Below, piece after piece: positions 1 to 6,993 of a stretch of 35,224 bases of DNA (positions are counted from its first letter, which is position 1; each line of letters begins with the position of its first letter). The translations under genes were made by a program, and so were the position numbers. Source of the DNA: WVZH01 sp034430895 (GTDB taxonomy: Bacteria; Chloroflexota; Anaerolineae; Anaerolineales; E44-bin32); NCBI GenBank assembly GCA_034430895.1, contig DAOUDW010000025.1:1-35224 (forward strand), written 5' to 3'. Below the pieces are notes generated by a model, which saw only the letters and a program-made list of their open reading frames with translations, was not told the DNA's origin and searched no databases.

Positions 1-951
1 CGTGTCCAGATCATCCCCATTTGAACCCGTGAAACCCTGCACGAGTAGATGGGTGACGTTGTCGCTGTTCTCGAAATTCAGATTCGTGACCAGATCGGCC
101 GTTCCCAGCGTGAAGGTGCTTTCGGCGGCGACGAAGTAGTCCGAGGCAGGGATTGCCGCGCCGCCTAGATCGATCACACCCTCGATTACACCGCTGCCGT
201 CCGTGCCGTCGCCGATCACCAAATAGGTCAGACCGTCGAGTGAGGCGCCAGCTGGTCCAACCAGCTCGAAGAACTCGTCGTTGTCCGCGCTGGGCTGGTC
301 GATGCGGATCTCGCTGATGGCCACATCGGGCGGCTCGGGCGTGGGCGTGGGTGGCGGCGCGCCACCGAAACTCTGCCCGGCGTTGAGTGCGCCGAAGGAG
401 CTGGCTGCAGGGGCGTTCCAGGCGAAGTCTTCGTACAGCGTGCCTGTGCCCGTGAGCTGCAGCGACTCACCCAGCGGCGTGTCGTTTGGCTCAGAGACAC
501 CGATGTCGACAGATGTCAGGCCATTGGCCGGTCCGCCGACGGCGGTGAAGCTGCCCTCGTAACTGAGGAACTGGATCACCATCTCGCCCGGATCGACCAG
601 AGCGATTCCATCCGGGGAGCCGTTCTGGATGCCGGACTGGGCAAAAGCCAGTGCGCCGTAGCCATCCCCTTCGTCGGGGATCAAACCACTCAAGGCGAGA
701 TTGGCGTACTCCGCTCCTCCGTTGCCGTTGTAGAAGACCAGAGTCCAACCGGCCAGGTCTATCCCGGCCGGTCCGGCGATCTCGACAGCTTCGTCGGTGT
801 CGGTGCCTACGTTGTCGTAATGGATCTCATTGATGAAGATCGTTGTGCCCTCGGCTTGCGCTTGAAGCGCCAGCGCGGGCACGAGTAAAAGAACGGTGGT
901 GACAAATAGAACGCGGAACGATCGTGCGGCGGTTCCCGAGCGCTTGAACAT
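1..951 (-). CDS. Secreted lamin-tail-like protein, probably ExeM/NucH-type (partial)
   Basis: The gene starts at ATG 951 behind AGGAGG-like bases and runs off the left edge of the window, so only the first 317 residues are visible. Residues 1-33 form a signal peptide: basic start, hydrophobic stretch VLFVTTVLLLVPALAL, then AQA-E. Two related beta-rich units follow. The first (about 38-190) begins FINEIHYDNVGTDTDE and contains NGSPDGIALVD and SYEGSFTAVGGPANG. The second (about 215-317) begins ISEIRIDQPSADNDEFFELVGP. A proline/threonine linker (PPPTPTPEPP) separates them. This arrangement matches the N-terminal lamin-tail-like region of ExeM/NucH family extracellular endonucleases, but the catalytic domain would lie outside the window, so another exported lamin-tail protein is possible. 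I am confident of export and of the repeat domains, less so of nuclease activity. Confidence 0.75.
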   Translation of the reverse strand, partial: MFKRSGTAARSFRVLFVTTVLLLVPALALQAQAEGTTIFINEIHYDNVGTDTDEAVEIAGPAGIDLAGWTLVFYNGNGGAEYANLALSGLIPDEGDGYGALAFAQSGIQNGSPDGIALVDPGEMVIQFLSYEGSFTAVGGPANGLTSVDIGVSEPNDTPLGESLQLTGTGTLYEDFAWNAPAASSFGALNAGQSFGGAPPPTPTPEPPDVAISEIRIDQPSADNDEFFELVGPAGASLDGLTYLVIGDGTDGSGVIEGVIDLGGAAIPASDYFVAAESTFTLGTADLVTNLNFENSDNVTHLLVQGFTGSNGDDLDT

Positions 952-983
952 GATTTCCTCCTCAAAATCGTATTCGGCTCTCT

Positions 984-1019
984 AAAAAGAAACCGCCCGG
1001 CCTCCCCCTCGGTCGGGCG
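984..1019 (-). terminator. Terminator-like hairpin in the leader of the secreted protein gene
   Basis: On the minus strand CGCCCG (1019-1014) pairs with CGGGCG (999-994), and a T-rich stretch (TTTCTTTTTA, complement of 984-992) follows. It lies about 35 bases upstream of the ATG at 951, with no minus-strand gene further upstream in the intergenic region. It may therefore be a leader attenuator. I could not match the preceding 100 bases to a known riboswitch. Confidence 0.4.
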
Positions 1020-1180
1020 ACGTGAGTCGCGACCTTGCTCTGCGCTCCCCCTACCCCCGAAACTGAGGCGTTCCTTGCCGCTATTCAATTGTGTGAATTA
1101 AGGTTATCACAGGCGCGAGGGGGATTCAATGCCTATCGGATGACGGAATTCGAAATTCTCAACATGCGGTGCGGCAATCC

Positions 1181-1210
1181 TTATCGACCGCGGAGAAAAT
1201 CCGATATAAT
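1181..1210 (+). promoter_or_regulatory. Candidate promoter of the PAP2-like gene
   Basis: A perfect -10 box, TATAAT, lies at 1205-1210. The best -35 candidate is the weak TTATCG at 1181-1186 with an 18-base spacer. It would give a leader of about 75 bases before the ATG at 1293. Confidence 0.4.
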
Positions 1211-1292
1211 GATCATGCATAGACCCGAAATTAACTGAATGTTCAATTGTACACAAGCCCGGCAAGAAGACGGGATTGGAGGAGGGGCGATC

Positions 1293-1934
1293 ATGGCAAA
1301 ACGCATCAACGGTCAGATCCGCAAGATCCTGCGCATCGTGGGCGAGGTGATCTCCCAGATGCTGAATGTTCCCATCCTCTCCGGGGTGATGATCATCTTC
1401 CTCTTCTTCCGCTTACCGATCGAAATGCCCAACCGCGTGGCCGGTTTCAGCCTGACTCTCGTGTTCCTCTGCCTGATTCCCCTGGCCAGTCTGTTCTTCT
1501 ACATCCCCGGCAAACTGCGCGATTGGCCCAAGATCATCAAGCGCCAGCGCATCGCCAGCTTCGTGATCATGATCGTCAGTTATCCGATCGGATTTCTGGT
1601 CCTGCGCCTGATGCATGCGCCCCGCATCTACGAGGCCGTCGCCGCCAACTACACATTGGTAACCCTGGGCTTGATCTTCTTCAATCTGATCCTGCGCTAC
1701 AAAGCCAGCGGGCATGCGGCCGGTGTGGCCGGCCCGGTGGGTGCGCTTGTCTACTTCTACGGCCTGGTCGCCACCCCCTTGCTGGCCTTGCTGCCGCTGG
1801 TCACGCTGGCGCGCCTCTTTGCAAAGGGACACGATGTCTGGCAGACCGTCGTCGGCTCGGCGATGTCACTTTCCATAACCGTCCTCGTGCTGCGCCTGTA
1901 TGGGTTCCTGCCGCTATCGGGGATGCCGTACTGA
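1293..1934 (+). CDS. PAP2-superfamily-like integral membrane protein
   Basis: The protein has 213 residues. ATG 1293 is chosen because GGAGGAGGGG sits just upstream; an in-frame ATG at 1239 has no such site. It has about six hydrophobic segments and little soluble sequence. Two stretches resemble PAP2 phosphatase motifs: KASGHAAG (like motif 2, xSGH) and ARLFAKGHDVWQTVVGS (like motif 3, SR-x5-H-x3-D-x3-G). In the second, the His and the Gly eight residues later are kept but the usual Asp at His+4 is Gln. Membrane-embedded PAP2 proteins remove phosphate from lipid pyrophosphates or phosphatidate; whether this divergent form is active is uncertain. It stands alone, with about 125 bases to the convergent next gene. 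Confidence 0.55.
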   Translation: MAKRINGQIRKILRIVGEVISQMLNVPILSGVMIIFLFFRLPIEMPNRVAGFSLTLVFLCLIPLASLFFYIPGKLRDWPKIIKRQRIASFVIMIVSYPIGFLVLRLMHAPRIYEAVAANYTLVTLGLIFFNLILRYKASGHAAGVAGPVGALVYFYGLVATPLLALLPLVTLARLFAKGHDVWQTVVGSAMSLSITVLVLRLYGFLPLSGMPY

Positions 1935-2059
1935 GTGATGCGGCGACGCTATTCCAACAGCTCACGAATTCGGAATCAAACCTTCACCGGGCAGCGATCG
2001 GGGATATGGTTGTGCCAAGCTGAGTCGATGACAAGATATCCGATTCGTTGCTATATGGA

Positions 2060-2452
2060 TTACGCCCCAGACTGGAAACGTTGATATTTTTCTATAAGTG
2101 TGTCATAGAAATTTTGTTGATCAGGAACGACCCGAGACATCGCATTAAGCGTGAAGCGATACTGCTCCCCTGATTTATGTCGGATGCTGATGTTCTTCGA
2201 GCTCAAAAACCCCCGGATGTTAAGCGATTCGATCGATTTGAAAGGAAAATCCCAAAGGTCCTCGTAAATGGCATTCAATCCAAAAAGCCCGGGGGCGACC
2301 TGAACCATGATAAGTCGTCGATCGGTTACGCCAGTGATGTAGTGTTTTAAAAAGATCAAACCGGAGGTGAGATGGCCTATACCTTCGACTTTTTCACCCA
2401 ACCCGAGAAGCGGTTTGGCGTGAAACAGCAGCAAACCTTCGTACTTGTTCAC
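2060..2452 (-). CDS. Small PH-like domain protein (hypothetical)
   Basis: This is a 130-residue soluble protein with a GTG start at 2452 behind GAAGGGGA at a suitable distance. It opens with EGLLLFHAKPLLGLGEKVEG, followed by TGVTDRRLIMVQ, FPFKSIESLNIRG and ISIRHKSGEQYRFTLN. This order (an early strand, a TDRRLI segment, then 'F.SI..L' and 'I....G..Y.F') is typical of bacterial PH-like (bPH/GRAM-type) folds. No catalytic residues are expected and the ligand is unknown. It has no same-strand partner. The family assignment rests on pattern only. Confidence 0.5.
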   Translation of the reverse strand: MNKYEGLLLFHAKPLLGLGEKVEGIGHLTSGLIFLKHYITGVTDRRLIMVQVAPGLFGLNAIYEDLWDFPFKSIESLNIRGFLSSKNISIRHKSGEQYRFTLNAMSRVVPDQQNFYDTLIEKYQRFQSGA

Positions 2453-2701
2453 AATTTCCCCTTCATCTTGTGGTATTCAACTCCTGAATGCCCACACCCA
2501 TCAGAATATCGGAGTTCCTTCCCCAATTCAAGCCGAATACATCAAGCCTTCGAGACCATTGATACGCTTGCACAGATGTTGTAGAGTGGGGTTGATGCAA
2601 ATTGGATTGGCAAACGGCACTTCCGCTACGTGAGGAGATGTCTGCATGTGTCCCTGATTGATTAACCAATAGCCATTGATTCTCTCTACCGCGAGCCTCG
2701 A

Positions 2702-2730
2702 TTGACAGCATTCGGGGATCGCGGTAGACT
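2702..2730 (+). promoter_or_regulatory. Sigma-70-type promoter of the DEAD-box helicase gene
   Basis: TTGACA (2702-2707) is a perfect -35 box. After exactly 17 bases comes TAGACT (2725-2730), a 4/6 match to TATAAT. Transcription would start near 2737 and meet the terminator hairpin about 25 bases later. The arms of a 10-bp inverted repeat lie at 2685-2694 and 2719-2728, the second covering part of the -10 box. Confidence 0.65.
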
Positions 2731-2761
2731 CTTTCTAAAGATATTTGGATCGGCCGCATTA

Positions 2762-2792
2762 CCGCTCCCCTGTCTGGAGCGGCTTTTTTTTT
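2762..2792 (+). terminator. Intrinsic terminator in the helicase leader
   Basis: CCGCTCC (2762-2768) pairs with GGAGCGG (2776-2782) around a 7-base loop, followed by C and nine T. It lies between the promoter at 2702-2730 and the ATG at 2828, so it must be read through for the helicase to be expressed, unless another promoter lies further downstream. Confidence 0.75.
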
Positions 2793-2827
2793 GCGAATCG
2801 ATCGATTAAGGATGAAACAAACAACGT

Positions 2828-4051
2828 ATGACTTTTGAAAAATACAACTTCGAAACGGCGCTAATCCGTGCCGTACGCAAAGAGGGATTCGAACAACCCA
2901 CACCCATCCAGCAGCAAACCTTCCCCGCCGCCCTGCAGCGTCGAGACATTCTCGGCACCGCGCAAACCGGCACCGGGAAAACAGTCGCCTTCCTGCTGCC
3001 TGCCCTGCATTTATTGCTCACCGGCCAACCCATTAAAAAACCGCGCATGGTCGTCCTGGCCCCCACGCGGGAACTGGCATCGCAAATCGCCGAAGAGGCG
3101 CGACGCCTTGCCCGTTTTACACAACTACACCTGGCCACACTCGTCGGTGGCACTTCGATCAAAGCACAGACCAAACGCCTGCAGCGCGGGGTTGACCTGA
3201 TCGTGGCAACCCCTGGCCGCTTGAAAGACCATATGCAGCGCGGCAATGTGCGCTTCGATGCACTCGAGATTCTGGTGCTTGATGAAGCCGACCGCATGCT
3301 CGATATGGGTTTCCTACCCGATATCGAATCCATCGTACGCCGTATGCCTACCGGGCGACAGACTATGCTCTTCTCGGCCACCATGCCGACAGCGATCCAA
3401 TCCCTGAGTTACCGCTTTCTAAAAAACCCACTTCGCATCGAGATCGACACCGCACAGCCACCGCAAAGTATCCAGCAATACATCTACCCGGTACCCAGGC
3501 ACCTCAAGACCGACCTGCTGCTCGAGTTGTTGGACGACCCCGAAGTGGAAAGTGCGCTAATCTTCACCCGCACCAAGCAGGAAGCCAATATACTCACCCG
3601 AAAGTTGCATGAAGCCAATCTATCGGTGGTCGTAATGCATGGCGATTTTCGCCAGCGTATACGCGTCCAGGCATTAGAAAGTTTCCGCGCTCGAAAAGCA
3701 CGAATTCTGGTGGCGACCAACATTGCTGCGCGTGGACTGGATATCGAGGATATTTCCCACGTGATCAACTTCGATGTTCCCGATGAAGCCGAGAATTACG
3801 TCCACCGAATTGGGCGCACAGCGCGCGTGCAAGCCGATGGAGTCGCCTGGACTCTGGTCACGCCTGATGATGAACCGCTGATCGCCGGAATCGAATATCT
3901 CCTCGACAAACAGATCGAACGTCGAATCCTTCCCGGATTCGATTACGACGTGCCCACTCCGGATTGGGCCAAGCCCTCGACGAGAACACTCCTGGCTAAC
4001 GCTCGCCGCAGTCAAAGCTCGTACGAGCATTGGAAAACCCTCGCCCGTTAG
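2828..4051 (+). CDS. DEAD-box ATP-dependent RNA helicase (RhlE-like)
   Basis: This 407-residue RNA helicase unwinds RNA duplexes using ATP. All signature motifs are present: Q motif (PTPIQ, Gln28), Walker A AQTGTGKT (45-52), PTRELA (79-84), TPGR (129-132), DEAD (153-156), SAT (184-186), LIFTRTK, ARGLDI and HRIGRTAR. After the RecA2 domain there is only a short tail, so it is a core helicase without an RNA-binding extension, close in size and motif wording to RhlE-type proteins. ATG 2828 is the only suitable in-frame start; the nearest purine-rich element, AAGGA, is about 15 bases upstream, which is long. The strong promoter followed by a terminator in the leader suggests control by antitermination, as seen for some cold-shock genes; that part is inference. 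Confidence 0.93.
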   Translation: MTFEKYNFETALIRAVRKEGFEQPTPIQQQTFPAALQRRDILGTAQTGTGKTVAFLLPALHLLLTGQPIKKPRMVVLAPTRELASQIAEEARRLARFTQLHLATLVGGTSIKAQTKRLQRGVDLIVATPGRLKDHMQRGNVRFDALEILVLDEADRMLDMGFLPDIESIVRRMPTGRQTMLFSATMPTAIQSLSYRFLKNPLRIEIDTAQPPQSIQQYIYPVPRHLKTDLLLELLDDPEVESALIFTRTKQEANILTRKLHEANLSVVVMHGDFRQRIRVQALESFRARKARILVATNIAARGLDIEDISHVINFDVPDEAENYVHRIGRTARVQADGVAWTLVTPDDEPLIAGIEYLLDKQIERRILPGFDYDVPTPDWAKPSTRTLLANARRSQSSYEHWKTLAR

Positions 4052-4213
4052 TTGAAATTTTTCCGCCTCGATTTAAAGATGTACGAAGCGTATGGTCAAG
4101 ATAACCTCGACCTTGGCTATCATTATAAGTTGGCATCGGTCGAAGCAGGTGAAACCATAGATAAATCGATTCAACGCCTTGCTGATGAATATGATTGCGA
4201 CTTTGAAGAATAG
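4052..4213 (+). CDS. Possible small protein or gene remnant after the helicase
   Basis: An open frame follows the helicase stop directly (TAG then TTG at 4052) and encodes 53 residues, or 44 from ATG 4079. The sequence is protein-like: MYEAYGQDNLDLGYHYKLAS, then VEAGETIDKSIQRLADEYDC and an acidic end. I do not recognise it. There is no clear ribosome binding site for either start, so it may be translationally coupled to the helicase or be the tail of a decayed gene. Confidence 0.35.
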   Translation: MKFFRLDLKMYEAYGQDNLDLGYHYKLASVEAGETIDKSIQRLADEYDCDFEE

Positions 4214-4276
4214 GAGTGGGGAAATCCAACCTCGCAACCAGAAATTACCCCAGCGCTAAGTCCAGCGCACTCCCCA

Positions 4277-5542
4277 TTAAATACGGCGCCCATCCGGCTC
4301 GAGCCGCAGTAGGCTCAAGCTGATCAACGCTGCGATCAAGAAAACCAGCGCGGAGCTGCGGAACATGGCGGCATACCCGAAATTATCGATACACCAACCT
4401 GCCAGAAAGGGTGCCAGCAAGGTAGCCGGAGCAATCAGAGAATTCGCCATCCCGATGTAGGTCGCTCGGTTGGCTGGTGTCCCGAACTCAAGACTGAGCA
4501 CCATAGACGTCGTCCAGTTCGCCACCGCGCCCATACCGGCCAGGGCAAAGATCACGAACCATAGCGGGATCGAAGTTGCCCAACCGGCCAACCCGGTGCT
4601 CAACATGGCCATCGTCACGCCAAGCAGCAGGATCAAGCGGTGACTCATGCGGTCTCCCAGGGCACCGAGCGTCGGATTGGCGATCACTTGTGAGAAAAAT
4701 AACAGCCCCGTCAACCAACCCACCAACGCTTCGCTGACGCCCAATACACCGACGGCATACACAGCGTAGAAGGAAAAGGCGACACCGCCCAATTGGAATA
4801 TCATACGAATCATTAAAAAACGCCGAAAAATCCGGTCACTGACGAGAATATCGACAACTTCCCGCCACAGGTTTGCAGGGATCTCGGCAGGATTGGTCGG
4901 AGCATGTGCTTGCTCCCGTGTCGACCCCAAGAAAGCGAAGGAGATTATCAAACCCGCGCTCGCAAGCAAGAAGCAGAGTGCATAATCACCGGGGGATTCG
5001 TATCGCTCGAGGATCTGTCCGGCGATCACCGCCGTGATGCTCATGAGCAAATTGGCGGCCGAACTCTGAACGCCGAAGAAGCGTCCACGCCAGGTGGATG
5101 GAATAATCTTGCCGATCATCGACTGCCAGACCGTGGCCGTAAAGCCGCCTCCGAGCCCCTGCCAGATCAGCAGGATGTAGATCAACACCAGCGCAATCGA
5201 AGAATCCAGCCCGGCCAAATAATAGGCTACCAACGCCAATCCGAGAAAAGGCAGGCGCTCGTGGATGGTCATCGCCATCACCATCGGTTTGTAGCGTTCG
5301 AGACGCCGCACGCGCCCGGCGGTGAGTAACTGCGGAAGTTGCCAGCCGACGGTGTGGATGGCCGGGATCAATCCGATCAACACGGACGAGTCGGTCAATT
5401 GGCTGACGAATAGTGGGATGATGGTAGTAAAGGAAGCAAAACCAAGGGCAACGCCAAAGAAAGCGCCATCAAGGATGTTAACCGTTGTGTTGAAACGCAA
5501 TTCAGTCGGCTGGCTCACGTTGGATGGAATGGGATCGGTCAT
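4277..5542 (-). CDS. MFS-family transporter
   Basis: This 421-residue protein has twelve predicted membrane segments and very short loops, typical of the major facilitator superfamily. The first half contains FFGVALGFASFTTIIPLFVS, a basic loop (AGRVRRLERYKP) after segment 2, and GRFFGVQSSAANLLMS, which resembles drug or sugar MFS proteins. The middle loop is RIFRRFLMIRMIFQLGG, and the second half has LGALGDRMSHRLILLLG, the repeat of the MFS loop 2-3 motif. Substrate and direction cannot be read from the sequence. It starts at ATG 5542 with only a weak ribosome binding site. It is a single gene, convergent with the helicase. Confidence 0.85.
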   Translation of the reverse strand: MTDPIPSNVSQPTELRFNTTVNILDGAFFGVALGFASFTTIIPLFVSQLTDSSVLIGLIPAIHTVGWQLPQLLTAGRVRRLERYKPMVMAMTIHERLPFLGLALVAYYLAGLDSSIALVLIYILLIWQGLGGGFTATVWQSMIGKIIPSTWRGRFFGVQSSAANLLMSITAVIAGQILERYESPGDYALCFLLASAGLIISFAFLGSTREQAHAPTNPAEIPANLWREVVDILVSDRIFRRFLMIRMIFQLGGVAFSFYAVYAVGVLGVSEALVGWLTGLLFFSQVIANPTLGALGDRMSHRLILLLGVTMAMLSTGLAGWATSIPLWFVIFALAGMGAVANWTTSMVLSLEFGTPANRATYIGMANSLIAPATLLAPFLAGWCIDNFGYAAMFRSSALVFLIAALISLSLLRLEPDGRRI

Positions 5543-5599
5543 CGTATCAGAGCCTGCCGGTTGGATTTATATTTCTTATCAGAGGCCTTGCTCGCGGGT

Positions 5600-5605
5600 A
5601 TTATA
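5600..5605 (-). promoter_or_regulatory. Candidate -10 box for the MFS gene
   Basis: A perfect TATAAT on the minus strand lies about 58 bases upstream of ATG 5542. The possible -35 (TTGTAG) would leave only a 14-base spacer, so the full promoter is uncertain. Confidence 0.35.
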
Positions 5606-5670
5606 ATGTACAACTAACACTACAATCCTTGGAATCCCGAATTTGCCAGTGCCAAACACAAACCGGGAAA

Positions 5671-5701
5671 AACAAAGGCCCCTGCATTCACAGGGGCTTT
5701 T
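5671..5701. terminator. Bidirectional terminator
   Basis: GCCCCTG (5678-... ) pairs with CAGGGGC (ending 5697) around loop CATTCA, with an A-rich stretch before and TTTT after. It can end minus-strand transcription arriving from 5725 or from the yegP-like gene. Its sequence nearly copies the cold-shock gene terminator at 6381-6410. Confidence 0.65.
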
Positions 5702-5724
5702 AATATACATCTTCACATTCTCGT

Positions 5725-5994
5725 TTACGGAAACAGCTCGAGATAACGGTCAGCTGCATACCGATCATCCTTCGTCTCGCGCTGACGGTGCTTGGATAAC
5801 CGGCCCCTTCCGCATCCTTCCATGCCGAGATCGCCTTTGAGATCATAAGTATACGTAGGCGTAATTCCTGTGGTGGCGCGATAACCGACTGAGGCGCTAT
5901 GGGAGACCGTTGCGGGTGGCAGTTCCTGGTACAAGTATGGCGACGCGATACGCGTGGCAATCCGCTTCTCAGTATTGCCTGCGGCAACGTTCAA
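5725..5994 (-). CDS. Doubtful 89-residue ORF
   Basis: A TTG-started frame of 89 residues ends 28 bases before a good terminator and lies on the same strand as the yegP-like and cold-shock genes. Its C-terminal part (about residues 45-89) contains TYTYDLKGDLGMEG and ends DDRYAADRYLELFP, which reads more like protein than the shadow frames around it. There is no strong ribosome binding site and no family I recognise. It could be a remnant or no gene at all. Confidence 0.25.
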   Translation of the reverse strand: MNVAAGNTEKRIATRIASPYLYQELPPATVSHSASVGYRATTGITPTYTYDLKGDLGMEGCGRGRLSKHRQRETKDDRYAADRYLELFP

Positions 5995-6062
5995 CCACTA
6001 CGGATTCCGCTGCGCACATTCGGAATAAACGCAGGGTTGAGCGTATATGCTATGTCGACAAT

Positions 6063-6242
6063 TTACTCAGTTTGGTCTTCGAGTTCCGCAACCGGCGCAT
6101 TCTTTCGTACGGACTCAATGCCATTCAAACATCCAGCTTTGGATGTGTACCCCTCTCCATTGGCGATAACCTCACCATTGGCAGCCCGTAATCTCCAGCG
6201 GAATTCACCCTGACTGTCTTTGTAGATTTCGAACTTCGCCAT
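6063..6242 (-). CDS. YegP/DUF1508 family small protein
   Basis: This 59-residue protein starts at ATG 6242 behind CTAGGAGGAAAC, an excellent ribosome binding site; an in-frame upstream extension has none. The sequence FEIYKDSQGEFRWRLRAANG, then EVIANGEGYTSKAGCLNGIESV, is the DUF1508 (YegP) signature: a single beta-beta-alpha-beta unit, where E. coli YegP has two. The biochemical role of the family is not well established. The gene lies about 190 bases downstream of the cold-shock gene on the same strand, but a terminator separates them. Confidence 0.9.
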   Translation of the reverse strand: MAKFEIYKDSQGEFRWRLRAANGEVIANGEGYTSKAGCLNGIESVRKNAPVAELEDQTE

Positions 6243-6380
6243 GTTTCCTCCTAGTGTAGAAATCGAAGATTTCAATTACTTCATTAAGTATACCGCTGAT
6301 AAAACCCAATCCGCTATGCAATCCATTTCGTTGTATTTGAATTGGATAGGATTTCTATTAGGAAAATCCGAGTCGTCGGT

Positions 6381-6410
6381 AAAAAAAAGGCCCCTGCAAA
6401 TGCAGGGGCT
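6381..6410 (-). terminator. Rho-independent terminator of the cold-shock gene
   Basis: On the minus strand GCCCCTGCA (6409-6401) pairs with TGCAGGGGC (6398-6390) around a 2-base gap, followed by CT and a run of eight T (complement of 6381-6388). It lies 22 bases after the cold-shock stop codon. Confidence 0.9.
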
Positions 6411-6432
6411 GACGATAATTCTCCTTCTGAGC

Positions 6433-6642
6433 CTAGACCGCAACGACCTGTGCGGCTTGTGGGCCTTTGGAGCCTTGTTCGATGGTGAATTCGACGCGTT
6501 GGCCTTCTTCGAGGTTGCGAAAACCATCGCCTTCAATGGCCGAATAATGTACAAACACATCTTCGCCTTCTTCACGCTCGATAAAGCCGTAGCCCTTGCT
6601 GCTGTTGAACCACTTGACCGTTCCAAGAACTCGTTCCGACAT
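6433..6642 (-). CDS. cspA: Cold-shock protein (CspA family)
   Basis: This 69-residue single cold-shock domain protein binds single-stranded RNA and DNA as a chaperone. It carries both RNA-binding signatures: RNP1 (KGYGFIE, about residues 16-22) and RNP2 (VFVHYSAI, about 29-36), plus GTVKWFN at the start and GPQAAQV at the end. It starts at ATG 6642, with AAGGAGG nine bases upstream. Between that site and the start lies a two-codon frame (ATG GTC TAA) whose stop overlaps the cspA ATG. The gene is followed by a strong terminator and preceded by about 350 bases without a gene, compatible with a long leader. Which family member it is cannot be told from sequence. Confidence 0.95.
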   Translation of the reverse strand: MSERVLGTVKWFNSSKGYGFIEREEGEDVFVHYSAIEGDGFRNLEEGQRVEFTIEQGSKGPQAAQVVAV

Positions 6643-6993
6643 TAGACCATGCCTCCTTATAGTTGAAGGTGCCTGACTCGTTCTCAGAGGTCGTTTTGAT
6701 AGCAGCCACCGGGCTGTTTTATCACCCAGATCGTGATCATGCGACTCTCAGACAGAACTTACATGCAACCTATTCGGCCGAATTCTATCATTATGCGCGT
6801 TCTTTGGGTAGCCCCCCACTTGCGAAGATGACCTGGAGGTATGGTAAATAACCTTCAAGAACAGCCAGCGTGAATTGTCAGCAAGCCTATGGCTTCGTCT
6901 GCGCGAATTCAGCTCATTGTCATTCCGTTCGACTCGACGTATTCTACGCTTATAACAATACCAGCACCATTCATTTTCAACGGGAGGAAACAT
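6643..6993. other. Divergent intergenic region between cspA and the SPFH gene
   Basis: These 351 bases contain the SPFH promoter (6917-6945) and should contain the cspA promoter and leader. I could not fix a convincing cspA promoter. No gene is visible; the frames here lack ribosome binding sites. Confidence 0.5.
6917..6945 (+). promoter_or_regulatory. Candidate promoter of the SPFH gene
   Basis: TTGTCA (6917-6922, 5/6 match) is followed after 17 bases by TATTCT (6940-6945, 4/6 match). The leader would be about 40 bases to ATG 6994. Confidence 0.5.

Larger units (their letters stand above)
952..1292. other. Divergent intergenic region between the secreted protein and PAP2-like genes
   Basis: Apart from the minus-strand hairpin near 984-1019 and the plus-strand promoter near 1181-1210, I see no gene here. 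Short reading frames in this stretch have no ribosome binding site and no recognisable domain. Confidence 0.5.
2453..2827 (+). other. Leader and promoter region upstream of the DEAD-box gene
   Basis: This 375-base stretch holds no convincing gene. It contains a 10-bp inverted repeat (TCTACCGCGA at 2685-2694, TCGCGGTAGA at 2719-2728) around a near-consensus promoter, then a Rho-independent terminator at 2762-2792, all on the helicase strand. ATG 2812 opens an eight-codon frame (MKQTTYDF, stop ending at 2838) that overlaps the helicase start, but it has no clear ribosome binding site. Confidence 0.5.

Noticed and set aside
1247..2023. 258-codon frame on the plus strand
   Set aside because: It overlaps the PAP2-like gene in another frame, is Arg/His/Pro-rich and has no membrane or domain pattern.
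2463..3384. Two long minus-strand frames opposite the helicase start
   Set aside because: They are Ser/Arg/Cys-rich shadows; the helicase motifs fix the coding strand, and the first crosses the leader terminator.
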